From NCBI RefSeq assembly GCF_004011695.2, contig NC_082407.1:2046001-2110000 (forward strand): DNA of 64,000 nucleotides, given 5' to 3'. How positions within the stretch are numbered: position 1 is the stretch's first letter; each line of letters begins with the position of its first letter. Positions 1 through 10,301 of the stretch are shown here, one piece after another. Below the pieces are notes generated by a model. The model had not been told where the DNA came from and did not search any database. It saw nothing but the letters and a program-made list of their open reading frames with translations. The DNA is from Ascochyta rabiei. Its lineage: Eukaryota > Ascomycota > Dothideomycetes > Pleosporales > Didymellaceae. Made by a program: the position numbers and the translations under genes.

Positions 1-27
1 TGTAACTTCTTTATATCTACTTAACTA

Positions 28-1869
28 ATGTAAGCAGTAGGTAAGTCGCTTAGGCAAGCAAGTCACTTACCTTTTTAAGCCTTAGACCTTTGCAACACTA
101 TAACTTAACACTACAACGTTGTACTATAGCTTATAGTACGTTAAATTAATCTAATTAGTCTACAGTATCTTTCTTACATATGCGCTTGTTGTGCCCTACC
201 TTACTACACCTCCTACAGCGTTAAGAACCCTGTCTACCACCACCTGTTCGCATCCTCTCCTTACGCCTCTCAGCCTCAACCAGCGCATCAGCATCCCTAC
301 GCTTAACTATCTCCTCTGCTTCTTGCTAAGATAGGGTCCCACTATGCTAGATCTGCTTCTTTTTACATATTTTACGCTTAGAAGCAGCTTTATTTACTAC
401 TTAGAGCTTAACTATCTTAGCTGCTATTAGCACCTGGGTATACACTATTATTTTAGCTCCCTTTTAAAACTACTACACTATCTTACAGATTAATTCTGTT
501 AATAAACTTCTATATTCCCTAATTCTCTTTAATATTAGCATTAACTAAGCTCTAATTTTAGCAGCGTTGCTTGGTGTTTTAGGTTGCTAGGGGGTAGGCT
601 CTAGTAGAGGTGGTGATAGCGTACAAGGCTTTACTTTAAGCCTTAATAGTACTACCTCTAGGTTATCTAGAACTAAGCCTGTTGCTTGGAAGCTTAATTG
701 AATATTACTAGATAAGAACGCCTTATTAAAAACCTAATTAAAGGTAGCTAGGAACGCTTTCTTGTTAATGTAGGTAATATAACAGTTTACTAAGATATTA
801 ATTTCCTTCTTTTATGCCTGCTTAAATAGGGTAAAATACCCTATATTAAGTGGCTGTAGGATGTAGGAGGTGTAAGGAGCCATATAGAGAGTAATAATCT
901 TACTCTCCTTATACAGATTCTGGAAGGTAAGTAACTTATAGCTCTTATAGCTATTAATAATCAGCAGCTAGTAGCTACCTACTGTCTAGGCTGTTATGTG
1001 CTAGATAAAGTGCTTTAGCCACTCTAGGGCTAGTTTATTTATTGTCTAGCTATTCTTACTAATACTAATCTGCTAATCCTTTAGGTTATAATACTAGGCT
1101 TAGTTATAGTTCTTTACTTTAAAGATAATAAAGGGTAGAATAACCTACCCTATAGCATTAATTGCAGCAATTAACATTGCCTATTTACAGTTGCTAGGCT
1201 GGACCTGCAATAGTCTAAGACGCCTCTTAGACGCAGTTACCACCTTAACAGACCCCCTAACACCTATCTAGAAGCTAGTCTTGTTAAAGTTATAGGTTTC
1301 TTTGTCTAGGATACTATACTTAGCTTTAACATTACATATAAGGTTAAACTAGGGGCTAATAATAGCTAGGTTACTATATAGGACTCTCTAGTAATTACGC
1401 TGTCTATTTATATAAGACTTAATCTTAGGCTTCTAGCGTATAAGGTTCCTAGCCTATTTTTCCCTAACCTAGCTACTATAACAGGCAGCTAGTAGTTAAT
1501 TAGCTATTTTATATACGTAGCTAAGTGTAGGGGTAAAGCCTTATATATTAAGCTTCCTTATATATTGTATAATTGTGTCCTCTTTAACCCTAGTAAGCTA
1601 GAATAAGTTAGGATAGGAATTGCGTTGTGAGGTCGTTTTGGCGCGTTAGTTAGAGAGGGTCCTTTAAGGAACGTTATAGATAGCAGCAGCGCGTTACTAG
1701 CTTAGTAACGCATTAGATTTTATAGCTTAGATAGCAAGGACTATCCTATCCTCACAAGAAAGCAATTTAAGATTAGGTTGTTAAGACATTAGATAAAAGG
1801 TTAAAGAAGGTGTGATCTTAGTAAAGGTAAGCGACTCGCTTACCTAAGCGACTTACTTACTGCTTACGT
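28..1869 (-). mobile_element. Pogo-type DNA transposon, family A, copy 1 (RIP-decayed)
   Basis: A complete 1842-bp element. It is flanked by TA on both sides (26-27 and 1870-1871) and bounded by imperfect terminal inverted repeats of about 45 bp (left around 28-75, right around 1822-1869). It is nearly collinear with the copy at 17971-19813. Differences between the copies are mostly C/T and G/A transitions, as expected from RIP. The transposase lies on the minus strand and is riddled with stops. Its C-terminal end, near 175-240 read in reverse, still shows an intact C-x2-C-x4-H-x4-C zinc knuckle (CRRCSKVGHNKRIC). The DDE-type segment is clearer in copy 2. TA target duplication and a DDE transposase are typical of the pogo/Tc1-mariner superfamily. 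No functional protein can be made. Confidence 0.9.
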
Positions 1870-1909
1870 TATATATAAAGTTTATAATATTACAGTAAAG
1901 GGTAATTAT

Positions 1910-4900
1910 ATAGAAAGAGCTAGAACTAGGAGAGGGAGTAGTATAGTAGTTATTAGTCTTAAAGGCTATTAAGAGTAAGGATATTACTAAGGTTGCTAAT
2001 ATCCTAATACTATATATAGAGGGATCTACAGTTAGCTAGTTTATAATAGAGATTACTTAAGAAGAGCTACAGGCGTAAAGGGAAAGACTTAAATTCTAGA
2101 TAAGTGCAGCAGTTACTAAGTTTAATAAATTAGCAGCTATAATACACTTAATATTAGACATTATCTAGTAAACTCTAAGCCTAGTTACATAATACAGAGG
2201 TATGAGTAACCTTAATAGTTAATACCTAGCAATCTAATTAGCAACAGACTATAACTAGAGGAAGATAATAGAAATAGCATAAGCTATAAAGTACATCTAT
2301 AAAAATAAGAATAGTAAAAATATTTTAGTAAACATAGTAACACTATACTGCCTACAGTCTACTATAGAGTATATAATACTTAACTTAATTATATACTATA
2401 TCTACTAAGTAGACGCTAATAACCTTACTAAGTTTATTAACTTAGTAATTTACTAACGCCTATCTATGCTATAAAAGAGGAGGGATAAGTTCTGTAACTT
2501 AAGTAACTAGAATACAGTCTACGAAGCCCTTACTATGCTCTAGCAGGAGATAATAAACTTTATTACGTACCTAAATAATAAGACCTACCTACTTATAGTA
2601 AAGGTAAAAATACTAAGTAAAGGTGTACTAAAGCTAAAAGCAATAGAGTAGGACATGTGCCTAACTAGGGACCTAACTTTAAAAATATACTAATAGTAGA
2701 TGTAAGTACTTATACTGTAGAAGACCTAACTACTAGCACTAATCTTTAACCTAAAAGGTGTTAGGACACCCTACTTGCTAAAAGAAAGGATTACTTAGGA
2801 GTAGGCAGCATTAAATGCTATAATATTTAGCTCTAAGAACTTCCTTATACTAATATAAGCAGCGCTAGAGTATATTCTTAATAGAGTTTAGATACTAGCC
2901 CCTTTAGCATTACTATCTAGGTTATAGTTACTTACTAAGCTAGCAACAAGCATAAGGGCTGCAGGCTAATTAAGTGTTTCCCTAGGAGGATTATCTCTTA
3001 CTCTAATAAGGCTATAGACTAACATAAAGCTATTCCTAACAGGTAACAAATTCCCTAAGGATGTTATTAAAAGTATTAAATAAGAACACTAAAGGAACCT
3101 GTTATCTGTAACACCTAACAACCTTAACTAGATAGCCTTTAAGTTAGGTGTTAATAAAATAGGAGAGCATCGCTGCATAATAGATGCAATTTAGAAGCAC
3201 TAACAGTCTAGAGGAACATAATTTAGCTCTGTTACTCTATTACCAGAGGACTATTAGACTAGGGAATAATTGTTAATTAGGCTATTAGAATTTAGATTAT
3301 TTTAAGACGTTATAAGCCCTAAGGTTAACTACCTATTAATATTAGACGTTTAGTCTATATGGGAAGACATAGAGATTAGTAAAGACATAATAAATAATAT
3401 CTAAGATAGCGCTAAGTGCAAATGAACTAATAGCTAATCTGCCTTTATTCTCCTCTGTATAAAGATTAGCTAGAAGCTTCTTAAGGATCTAGAGTGTATA
3501 AAGCTCCTAGATATATAGGTCTAAGAATACTATAAGAAAGAAGAAACTTAAAAAGAGGAAGGTGCTAGTAGAAGAATAATTACCTATTATACAGTTAACC
3601 TATTATAAATTTACTTTCCTTATTTCTAGTACACTGCTAGTAAACTTAGCTTGCTAGTCTGTACTTTTAATACTACTATAATATCTAACCTGCTTATACT
3701 AATGCATAAGAATAAGACTAGCTAGAGAAAGTAGAGGAGTAACCTAAAAACTAAGATCCTGTTTTAAGAGTAGCTCTGTGCACTAAACATGACAGATAGT
3801 CTACAGTTCTATTAATTCTACCTAGTTTCTACAGTACTTAACCTTAACTAGAATAACTTTATCTCTAAGCACCTATCTTAACAATTTTAAGCTAAGGCAG
3901 ATAGTCTAAACTAGAAGGGCACTATTATAGTCTCTATGTTTGCCTCTATATTTTAAAATAATCTAGAACTCTAGAAAATAGTAGATAAATACTTTAATAT
4001 ATATAACTATTATACTTGTATAAAGTATAGCAAAAGTAACCTCGGGTAGTGTAGGATTATGTACTACTCTGTTATCTAACAGCTAGTAAGAGGTAATCTA
4101 TAGTACTAGCTTTACTATACAGTACTCTTTTAATAAACTAACTTAATCTCCTACCTATACTACACTAAATACACTAAGCCTAGGGATTAAACGTTCTTTA
4201 AGTATATAGACTGTAACCTCTATAACGCTATAAAGTTAGGTAAAGGAATAGACATAATATAGGGCTTAGTATCCTTTAATAATAAAGATATAGATAACTA
4301 TACTATTACTCTAGAAGGCTTCTATAATTTAGTTCTAGAATACCTAGCTTAGAGGAAAGATAATAGAATTAAATAATATAATAGTTATATTAAGGGGTAG
4401 GTAGATACAGTTAACTACCCTAAGTTAGCATAAGATATAGTAGGTGCTAAGTAGAAGAAGTATCCTTATAAGTATAGGGATATTAGGATCTTCTACCTAG
4501 CACTACTATATAGGTCTACTAGACTATCTATAATAAGGCGCAGAACTATACTCCCTTAGTACGTGCTAGTTACAGAGGATAGAGAAACTATAGAGATCTT
4601 AGAGATAGGATTATATAAGGACATTGCTAGTTCTTATTAGATGCTTACGCTAGGACCCTTATTACTATTAAGTTATTTAAATAAGTATAGTAGTGCTCCC
4701 TATGCTTTCCTAGCAGACATAGCACTAACTTTCTCTTTCTAGATTTCTGAAGCTATCTATTGCTAGGCTTAGTATAACTCTTACCTAGTCTAGTAAGAGA
4801 TACTCTGTATTTTTAGTCTTAATAATAAGGAGCTTATAAAGTTTCTTTAGAAGAGCAGAGATAATAATATTACTATAATAAAGAGGTATTAGCAGTAGGT

Positions 4901-5390
4901 AAAGATGTCTAAGAAGTATTGCTTTAGGGCTAATAAAGAGTTAGGTATCTCTAATTAATCCTTCTTTACTAATAAAGGAGTAGTGCTAGAATATAAGAAA
5001 GAATAGGAGTTATAGGACAGACAGCATATATAGGGGGGTACTCTTAATAAGTTATTTAGTAGTCTAACTGTTAAAGTAATAGAGGCTACTACCTAGATAA
5101 TATATAAATTAGGCAGTGCCTTAGACTAGGGTTTATTAAGACACGTACCAGACTCTCCTACCCCTAAGCTATTAGAAGACTCTAGTTAATAACCTACTTA
5201 GGAAACTAGAGCCTTAACAAGATTGCAGAAACAGAGAGGTAGTAAGAGAAAGGAATAAGTAGAGTAATAAGGGGGGTTAGTAATTAGTTTAGAGTTTAGT
5301 TTTAACTTAGTTTATTTACTTAATAGGGCTAAGCTCTTAAGGGGGGGAGGTTTATGCTAGTACACACAGTAACCTCCTTAGTAAGAACTA
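1910..5390 (+). pseudogene. RIP-degraded long reading frame, unidentified transposon protein
   Basis: One plus-strand frame runs for about 1150 codons. Its interruptions, as I read it, are almost all TAG or TAA where CAG or CAA (Gln) would fit, which is the mark of RIP on a coding strand. Protein-like stretches survive, for example YPYKYRDIRIFYLALLYRS near 4460-4515. I could not match the sequence to a named domain. The frame ends just before a purine-rich tract (AAGGGGGGGAGG, about 5338-5349), which could be a polypurine tract of an LTR retrotransposon. No LTR pair was found, since the 5' side abuts pogo copy A1. It could be a gag-like, tyrosine-recombinase or novel transposon protein. Certainty is high that it is a dead coding region and low on family. 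Confidence 0.6.
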
Positions 5391-5640
5391 GGATGCTTAG
5401 CTAGTGTATGTAATCTAGCTGGCAGAGGGGTATAAGAGACCTTAATAGGAACTGTTAAGGCAGGACACCTATAATAATAACTAGAAACACTTACTTATAG
5501 AATTTAACTACTATATAACTTATCTCCTTAACCCTTAACAATAATAATAATAAGTATCCTTCCTAATGTGCCTACTAACAAGATGCTTTAATACTTATAC
5601 TAGAACAATATAATAAAGAATTACTTATAATTATAGTAGT

Positions 5641-5715
5641 AAAAGGGTAGGAGTTAGGTAGGGGTAGGGTACATCACGTGATGTACCCCTACCCTACCCT
5701 ACCTCTACCCACGCT
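5641..5715. repeat. Tip-to-tip palindrome of telomere-like repeats
   Basis: Two head-to-head stretches of TAGGG-like repeats meet at a perfect 22-bp palindrome (5667-5688) centred on CACGTG, flanked by GGGTAC and GTACCC. The arms diverge slightly outside the core. The same type of repeat fills the arms of the adjacent fold-back element, so this may be a small relative or a solo remnant of it. The stretch 5391-5640 before it is AT-rich and shows no recognisable gene. Confidence 0.7.
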
Positions 5716-5722
5716 AATTCTA

Positions 5723-8496
5723 TACTAAGAGTACGCTAGCAAAAGGGTAGGGGGTACCCTAAGGTTAGGTAGGGGTTAGGTATAGTCTATATAGACGTTA
5801 GGTAGAGGTAGGGTAGAAGTAGGGTCTATATAGGGTAGGGGTAGGGTAGGGTCTATATAGATGTTAGGTAGAGGTAGGGTAGGGGTAGGGTCTATATAGG
5901 GTAGGGGTAGGGTATAGTCTATATAGACTAGGGGTAGGGGTAGGGTATAGTCTATATAGACTAGGGGTAGAGGTAGGGTAGGGTAGGGCTTAGGGTAGAG
6001 TCTGTAGGGAAGAGGTAGGCCTAAGTAGGGCCTATAGGTGTTAGCGTGTAACTCTTTAACTAAAGCAGTTATTATAAAACCTTATAACGTACTCCACAGG
6101 TAAGCGGATCAAACAGGTGAGCGGATCACTCTACTAAGACTACACCAAATTTCTACCCTATTATAGCTCGTATTAGCCCACTTTAGCCTTATATACAGTA
6201 GTGCAGTATATAATATTATTTAGAAATATCTTCTACAGCCTTCTTACATGTACGTAAGTTATGTCTAACATTGTAGCACTTTATACAGCGTCTTTAGGTT
6301 ACTTCCCCTCCTTTAGCGCGCACTTGCTTCTTTGCCTTCTTACTATTACCACGCGCCCTAAACTTAGTTAGAGTAGTTAATTAAAGGCCTTCCTTAGCTG
6401 TTAGGACTCCCTCCTGCTGTAATTGCTTTCTTTTATGCAATTTACGTTACATAGCAGCCTTATTTACTGCTTAAAGCCTAGTAATCTCCCTTTAAGCTAA
6501 CACTAGCTTATGCGCTACTATAGCTGTGCCTTTAGTAAGCTTTTTAAAGGCCTTAACTATTAAAGTTAGTAAGCTGCTTGCATGCCTTTAAATCCTCTCT
6601 TAAACTAGCGTTAATTGTGACCCTAATTGTAGGGTAGTGCTTAGGGTTTAGGACTGCTAGGGCTTATCTTCTATAGTAGGTAGCGGTAGGGTACGTAGGC
6701 GGACATTAAGACCTATTATAACCCGTTCTGGGTTAAGGGGGCTATTCCAGCGCCTTAGAAGCCTTCTTAGATATTGCTAGAAGTAAATGTCTCCTTATAG
6801 GCGTCTATAAAGCATAGTAGGAACTTAGTTTTAGTAATATAAGTAATGTAGTTGCGTATAAGATTCTTAGCTTAGCGCCTATATACCTTCTTTAGAGCAG
6901 CAAAACAACCTATATCTAGTAGTTATAAGAGGTAAAATAAGTATAGAGGCATACACAGTGTAACAATCTTTGCTTCCTTACAGTATTGTTAGAAGTTAAG
7001 GGAGTTGTGGCTCTTATAGCTTTTAATAAGGAGCAGCTAGTATACTCCTTAGGTGCGCGTCTTTATATAGGTATTAAAGTGCTTCAACCAGTCTAGACCA
7101 AGCTTGTTAGTAGTCTATTTGTTCTTAGAGACTCTAATAACCCAGTTATAGGGCAGATTGTCCTCTTTGTACTAGGCAGAGAGGTAGTTGCAGCCTTTAA
7201 AGATAATAAAGGGTAGAATAGCCTACCCTGTGCTATTAATGCCCTGTATAACTGTTATCTACTCTTAATTGCCCTGCTGCACTGCCTTTGGCCATCCTTA
7301 ACGCTCTAAGCCTGTAATAACTGCTCCTGTTAATATCTAGCCTATTATAAAGCCTGTCTTATTAAAGTTGTATGTGTTATTGTCCTAGATACTATACTTA
7401 GCTTTAACATTTGCTACAAGCCTAAACTAGCCCCTAATAATCTCTAGATCCTTACAGAGGGCTCTCTTGTAGTCGTACTTGCAATTAAACCTTACTTTAA
7501 GGTTAGGGCGGCGCTTAACAAACGTGTTAGGCCAGTTTATGCTAATATAGCCTATATTACGCTTAGTACGCAAAGAATTAGCTATATTAGCTACAGCAGC
7601 CAGCTAAGGGGCAAATCCTTATGCATCTAGCTTAAGGATGTACTTAGTAATTACGTCCTCCTTAGTCTAGTCTATAATCTGTTAAACTAGCGTATAAATA
7701 GCTTGTGTAGGTTGTTCTGTATATTAAGCGTGTAGTGTGCTGTAAGGCGTGTTATATATAGCTGTAGCGCGTTATATAGTAAGCGTTACGTCTTATTTAA
7801 TTGCCTAGAGCGCAAGCTGTATTGCAGCTTCTCTTAAGGGCGTAGATTAATGTTGTTGTTAAGGCATTGCGTGGTAAGGTGGAGGTTTGGTGTGGTCTTG
7901 GCAGAGTGATCCGCTCACCCGTTTGATCCGCTCACCCGTAGAGTACGTTACTACAAAAATGTAGAGCAAAACAGGCGCTTTTAAATGGTATATACACTGT
8001 AAGATTTAGATTAAAACTAGTAGAGTTACAGTAGTTATTATATAAATCCTAGGCTATTACTATATAGGCCTATATAACAACTACTTTAGCTCTACTAGTT
8101 TTAATTAGAATATTACAGTATAAAGACTGTTTAATAGCGCCTATTTTGCTCTATATCTCTGTAGTACAAAGTTTTATAATAACTACTTTAGTTAAAGAGT
8201 TACACGCTGATACCTATAGGCCCTACTTAGGCCTACCTCTTCCCTACAGACCCTACCCTAAACTCTACTCTACTCTACCTCTACCCCTAGTCTGTATAGA
8301 CTGTACCCTACCCCTACCCTATATAGACCCTACCTCTACCCTACCTCTACCTAACATCTATATAGACCCTACCCTACCCCTATCCTATATAGACCCTACC
8401 TCTACTCTACCCCTACCTAATGTCCGTGCAGACCGTACCTAACCCCTACCTAACCCTAGGGTACCCCCTACCCTTTTGCCAGCGTACATCTTAGTA
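5723..8496. mobile_element. Large fold-back element with telomere-like arms, split by pogo B
   Basis: The left side (5723-6086, continuing at 7951 to about 8050 after the inserted pogo) is the inverted repeat of the right side (about 8070-8496). Arms are roughly 430-460 bp with a short centre near 8060. Outer ends read TACTAAGA and TCTTAGTA, so the ends may be flanked by TA. Each arm carries a degenerate array of TAGGGG/TAGGGT units broken by TCTATATAG spacers (about 5745-5995 and 8275-8475), then a unique stretch containing GAGTTACACGCT-type sequence. Removing pogo B and one TA rejoins the left arm exactly where the right arm is continuous, so the pogo inserted later. No coding capacity was seen. 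The element type (mariner-like fold-back or other) is inference. Confidence 0.8.
6087..7948 (-). mobile_element. Pogo-type DNA transposon, family B (RIP-decayed)
   Basis: A 1862-bp element with TA on both sides. Its TIRs are about 45 bp and start ACGTACTCYACRGG. They contain two direct copies of an AGGTRAGCGGATC-like unit. The minus strand carries a degraded transposase related in layout to family A. Near 6930-6880, read in reverse, is a decayed LLDIGCFAALK segment around the third catalytic Asp. Near 6300-6235 is an intact C-x2-C-x4-H-x4-C zinc knuckle (CIKCYNVRHNLRTC). Many TAG/TAA stops show RIP. It sits inside the left arm of the fold-back element and so is younger than it. Confidence 0.85.
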
Positions 8497-9330
8497 CTGC
8501 TATCTAGGCTAGATTAACACTTTCTTAACTGTCTGCTTTATAATTGTTAGCTGTACTAGCCTTATAACTTTAGTTGTTCTAAGGACCTTCCTATTTCTTA
8601 GCTTACAGGTAGCAGAATTTCTCTAGATTACTGCTACTTCTACAATTGCATTAATACCTACTGTCTTATCTGTATCCTCTACAGGTCCTTTAGAGGCTTC
8701 CTAAAAGGATTAGTAGTCCTTTACTGTAATTTCTTCTAAATTTTAAATAGGTCTAAAAGTAGTGGTAACTGTATTATTCTAAATTAGCTTGCCTAAGTAA
8801 GCGCTTTAATTAGCCTTGGTAATTAGGGGGTTAATATCCTGTTTTAGCTAGGTCTGCCCAATGTGTGAAAGGATAGTCTTAAGCCATCTACAAGGTCTAA
8901 GGTTAAGTACTCTACCCTATAATAGAAGGTAGATAATAATAGATATATCTGTAGCTATATACAATTACAACACCTACTACTTAGCTATAAAGAATACAGA
9001 AGAGTAGGGAAAATAATACAGGACAGCTTATAAGGACAAGGGCTAAGATTACCCTACTACTACACACAAATTAAGGAATTACAGCTACTCTAGCTTTAGT
9101 TTTAGAGACTAAAATAGGTACGCGCAAGTGGTACCTACAACAAACAACAGACACCTAAACTCCTTTGTTTACTACTAAGAGCGTAGGCTCTTACTATAGG
9201 ACTGCAAACTTACATTTACTATCCCTTTAAACAAATCCAACCCTTAAACTACTAGAGCAGCCTAACTGCTCTCGCCTTATATAGTCTTAGACTCACACAG
9301 GACATTAAACTAATCAATCAATCAATTAAT
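8497..9330. other. AT-rich stretch, no gene seen
   Basis: About 830 bp of RIP-like AT-rich DNA between the fold-back element and the helicase relic. Stops occur in all frames and I recognise no domain. It is probably decayed transposon sequence, possibly the upstream part of the helicase relic. A short TCAATCAATCAATTAATCA run lies at about 9314-9332. Confidence 0.5.
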
Positions 9331-9334
9331 CAAA

Positions 9335-10145
9335 ACGCAGTCAGAGAGGCGTAGTGTATTACCCCAGCAAAGCTCAATGCGAAGAGCTGGCTGAGGCGCT
9401 AGGTTGCTTGTATTATCACGCTAACGTAGTAGACCGTAATGAGCAGGTACAGCAGTAGATCAAGAACAGTAGGCTCATTACAGCAACATAAGCGCTCGGC
9501 ACAGGCGTAGACTTCCCTAACGTCGTGTACATACTGCACAGGGGGATGCCGTAGAGAATAACCAGCTACGCGCAGGAGTGCGGGCGTGGCGCCTGGGGGG
9601 GGGGGGGCGAGCAAGTCAATTCAGTAATCTTGTTTGAGCATAGCAAGGTAGAGCAGACATTGCAGAAGAAGAGCGACAATCTAGACGTGCAGGCAATGGG
9701 CGTGTTTTTGCTTGGCAGTGGGTGTCAACAAAAGCTCATAAGCAGCTACATAGACGCGACAGCAGTAGGATGCAACATTATTGAATCCGCAGGCTGCGAC
9801 CAGTGTAGAGAAGGGAGAAGCGTGATTCAGGGGCTACAGGAAGAGGTAAGCAGGGAGTAGGAGCTAATAGCGGGCCTTTTTGACGAGCTGACAGAGGGCT
9901 GCGTGACGTGCTGCATGTTAGGCGACGCCGGTACAGAGGAGTAGCGGCATCACAAGACGTTGCGGTGCGCCGCGCACTTAGGGGTGACAGGCAAAGAGCT
10001 GGATAGGTTTCGGGTGCGGATCAAGAACAGAGGAGGCATTCACAGCTGCCGGCGGTGCTGGGTCAGTCAGAAGTACGGCGCGACGTAGGAGAACCTAAAC
10101 AACAAGTCTCAGTGGCCGCACGTAGTATTGTATAAGGATTGTGCC
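9335..10145 (+). pseudogene. RecQ-like (telomere-linked type) helicase C-terminal relic
   Basis: Plus-strand reading recovers helicase motifs V and VI: ALGTGVDFPNVVYILHRGMP is followed by a stop at the position of a Trp codon, then RITSYAQECGRG, the QxxGRxGR-like motif. Upstream is a segment resembling the start of the RecQ C-terminal lobe (AQCEELAEALGCLYYHA). Downstream, after a run of about 13 G (about 9595-9607) that shifts the frame, is a cysteine-rich stretch (CDQC, then CRRCW) like the zinc-binding tail of fungal RecQ-type telomere-linked helicases. Several in-frame stops make it dead. The N-terminal ATPase lobe is absent. GC content is higher than in the flanks, so RIP is weaker here. 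Subtelomeric origin is inference from the family's usual location. Confidence 0.75.
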
Positions 10146-10301
10146 ACTAGCGCTAGAGTAAGATTATGTTAATTTTTCTTAGGAGAGTAGCTTAATTTAG
10201 TCTACATAGTTACTTTATTCCTCTCAATTCTTTTGAAAACCTATCTATAGATCCTGCATAGACTAGATTAAAAGCTAGCTTGTCCAGACCCTATTATAGA
10301 A

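Noticed and set aside
8146..8442. 98-codon plus-strand frame with Leu-Pro-Leu repeats
   Set aside because: It is a translation of the telomere-like TAGGG array in the right arm of the fold-back element, not a gene.
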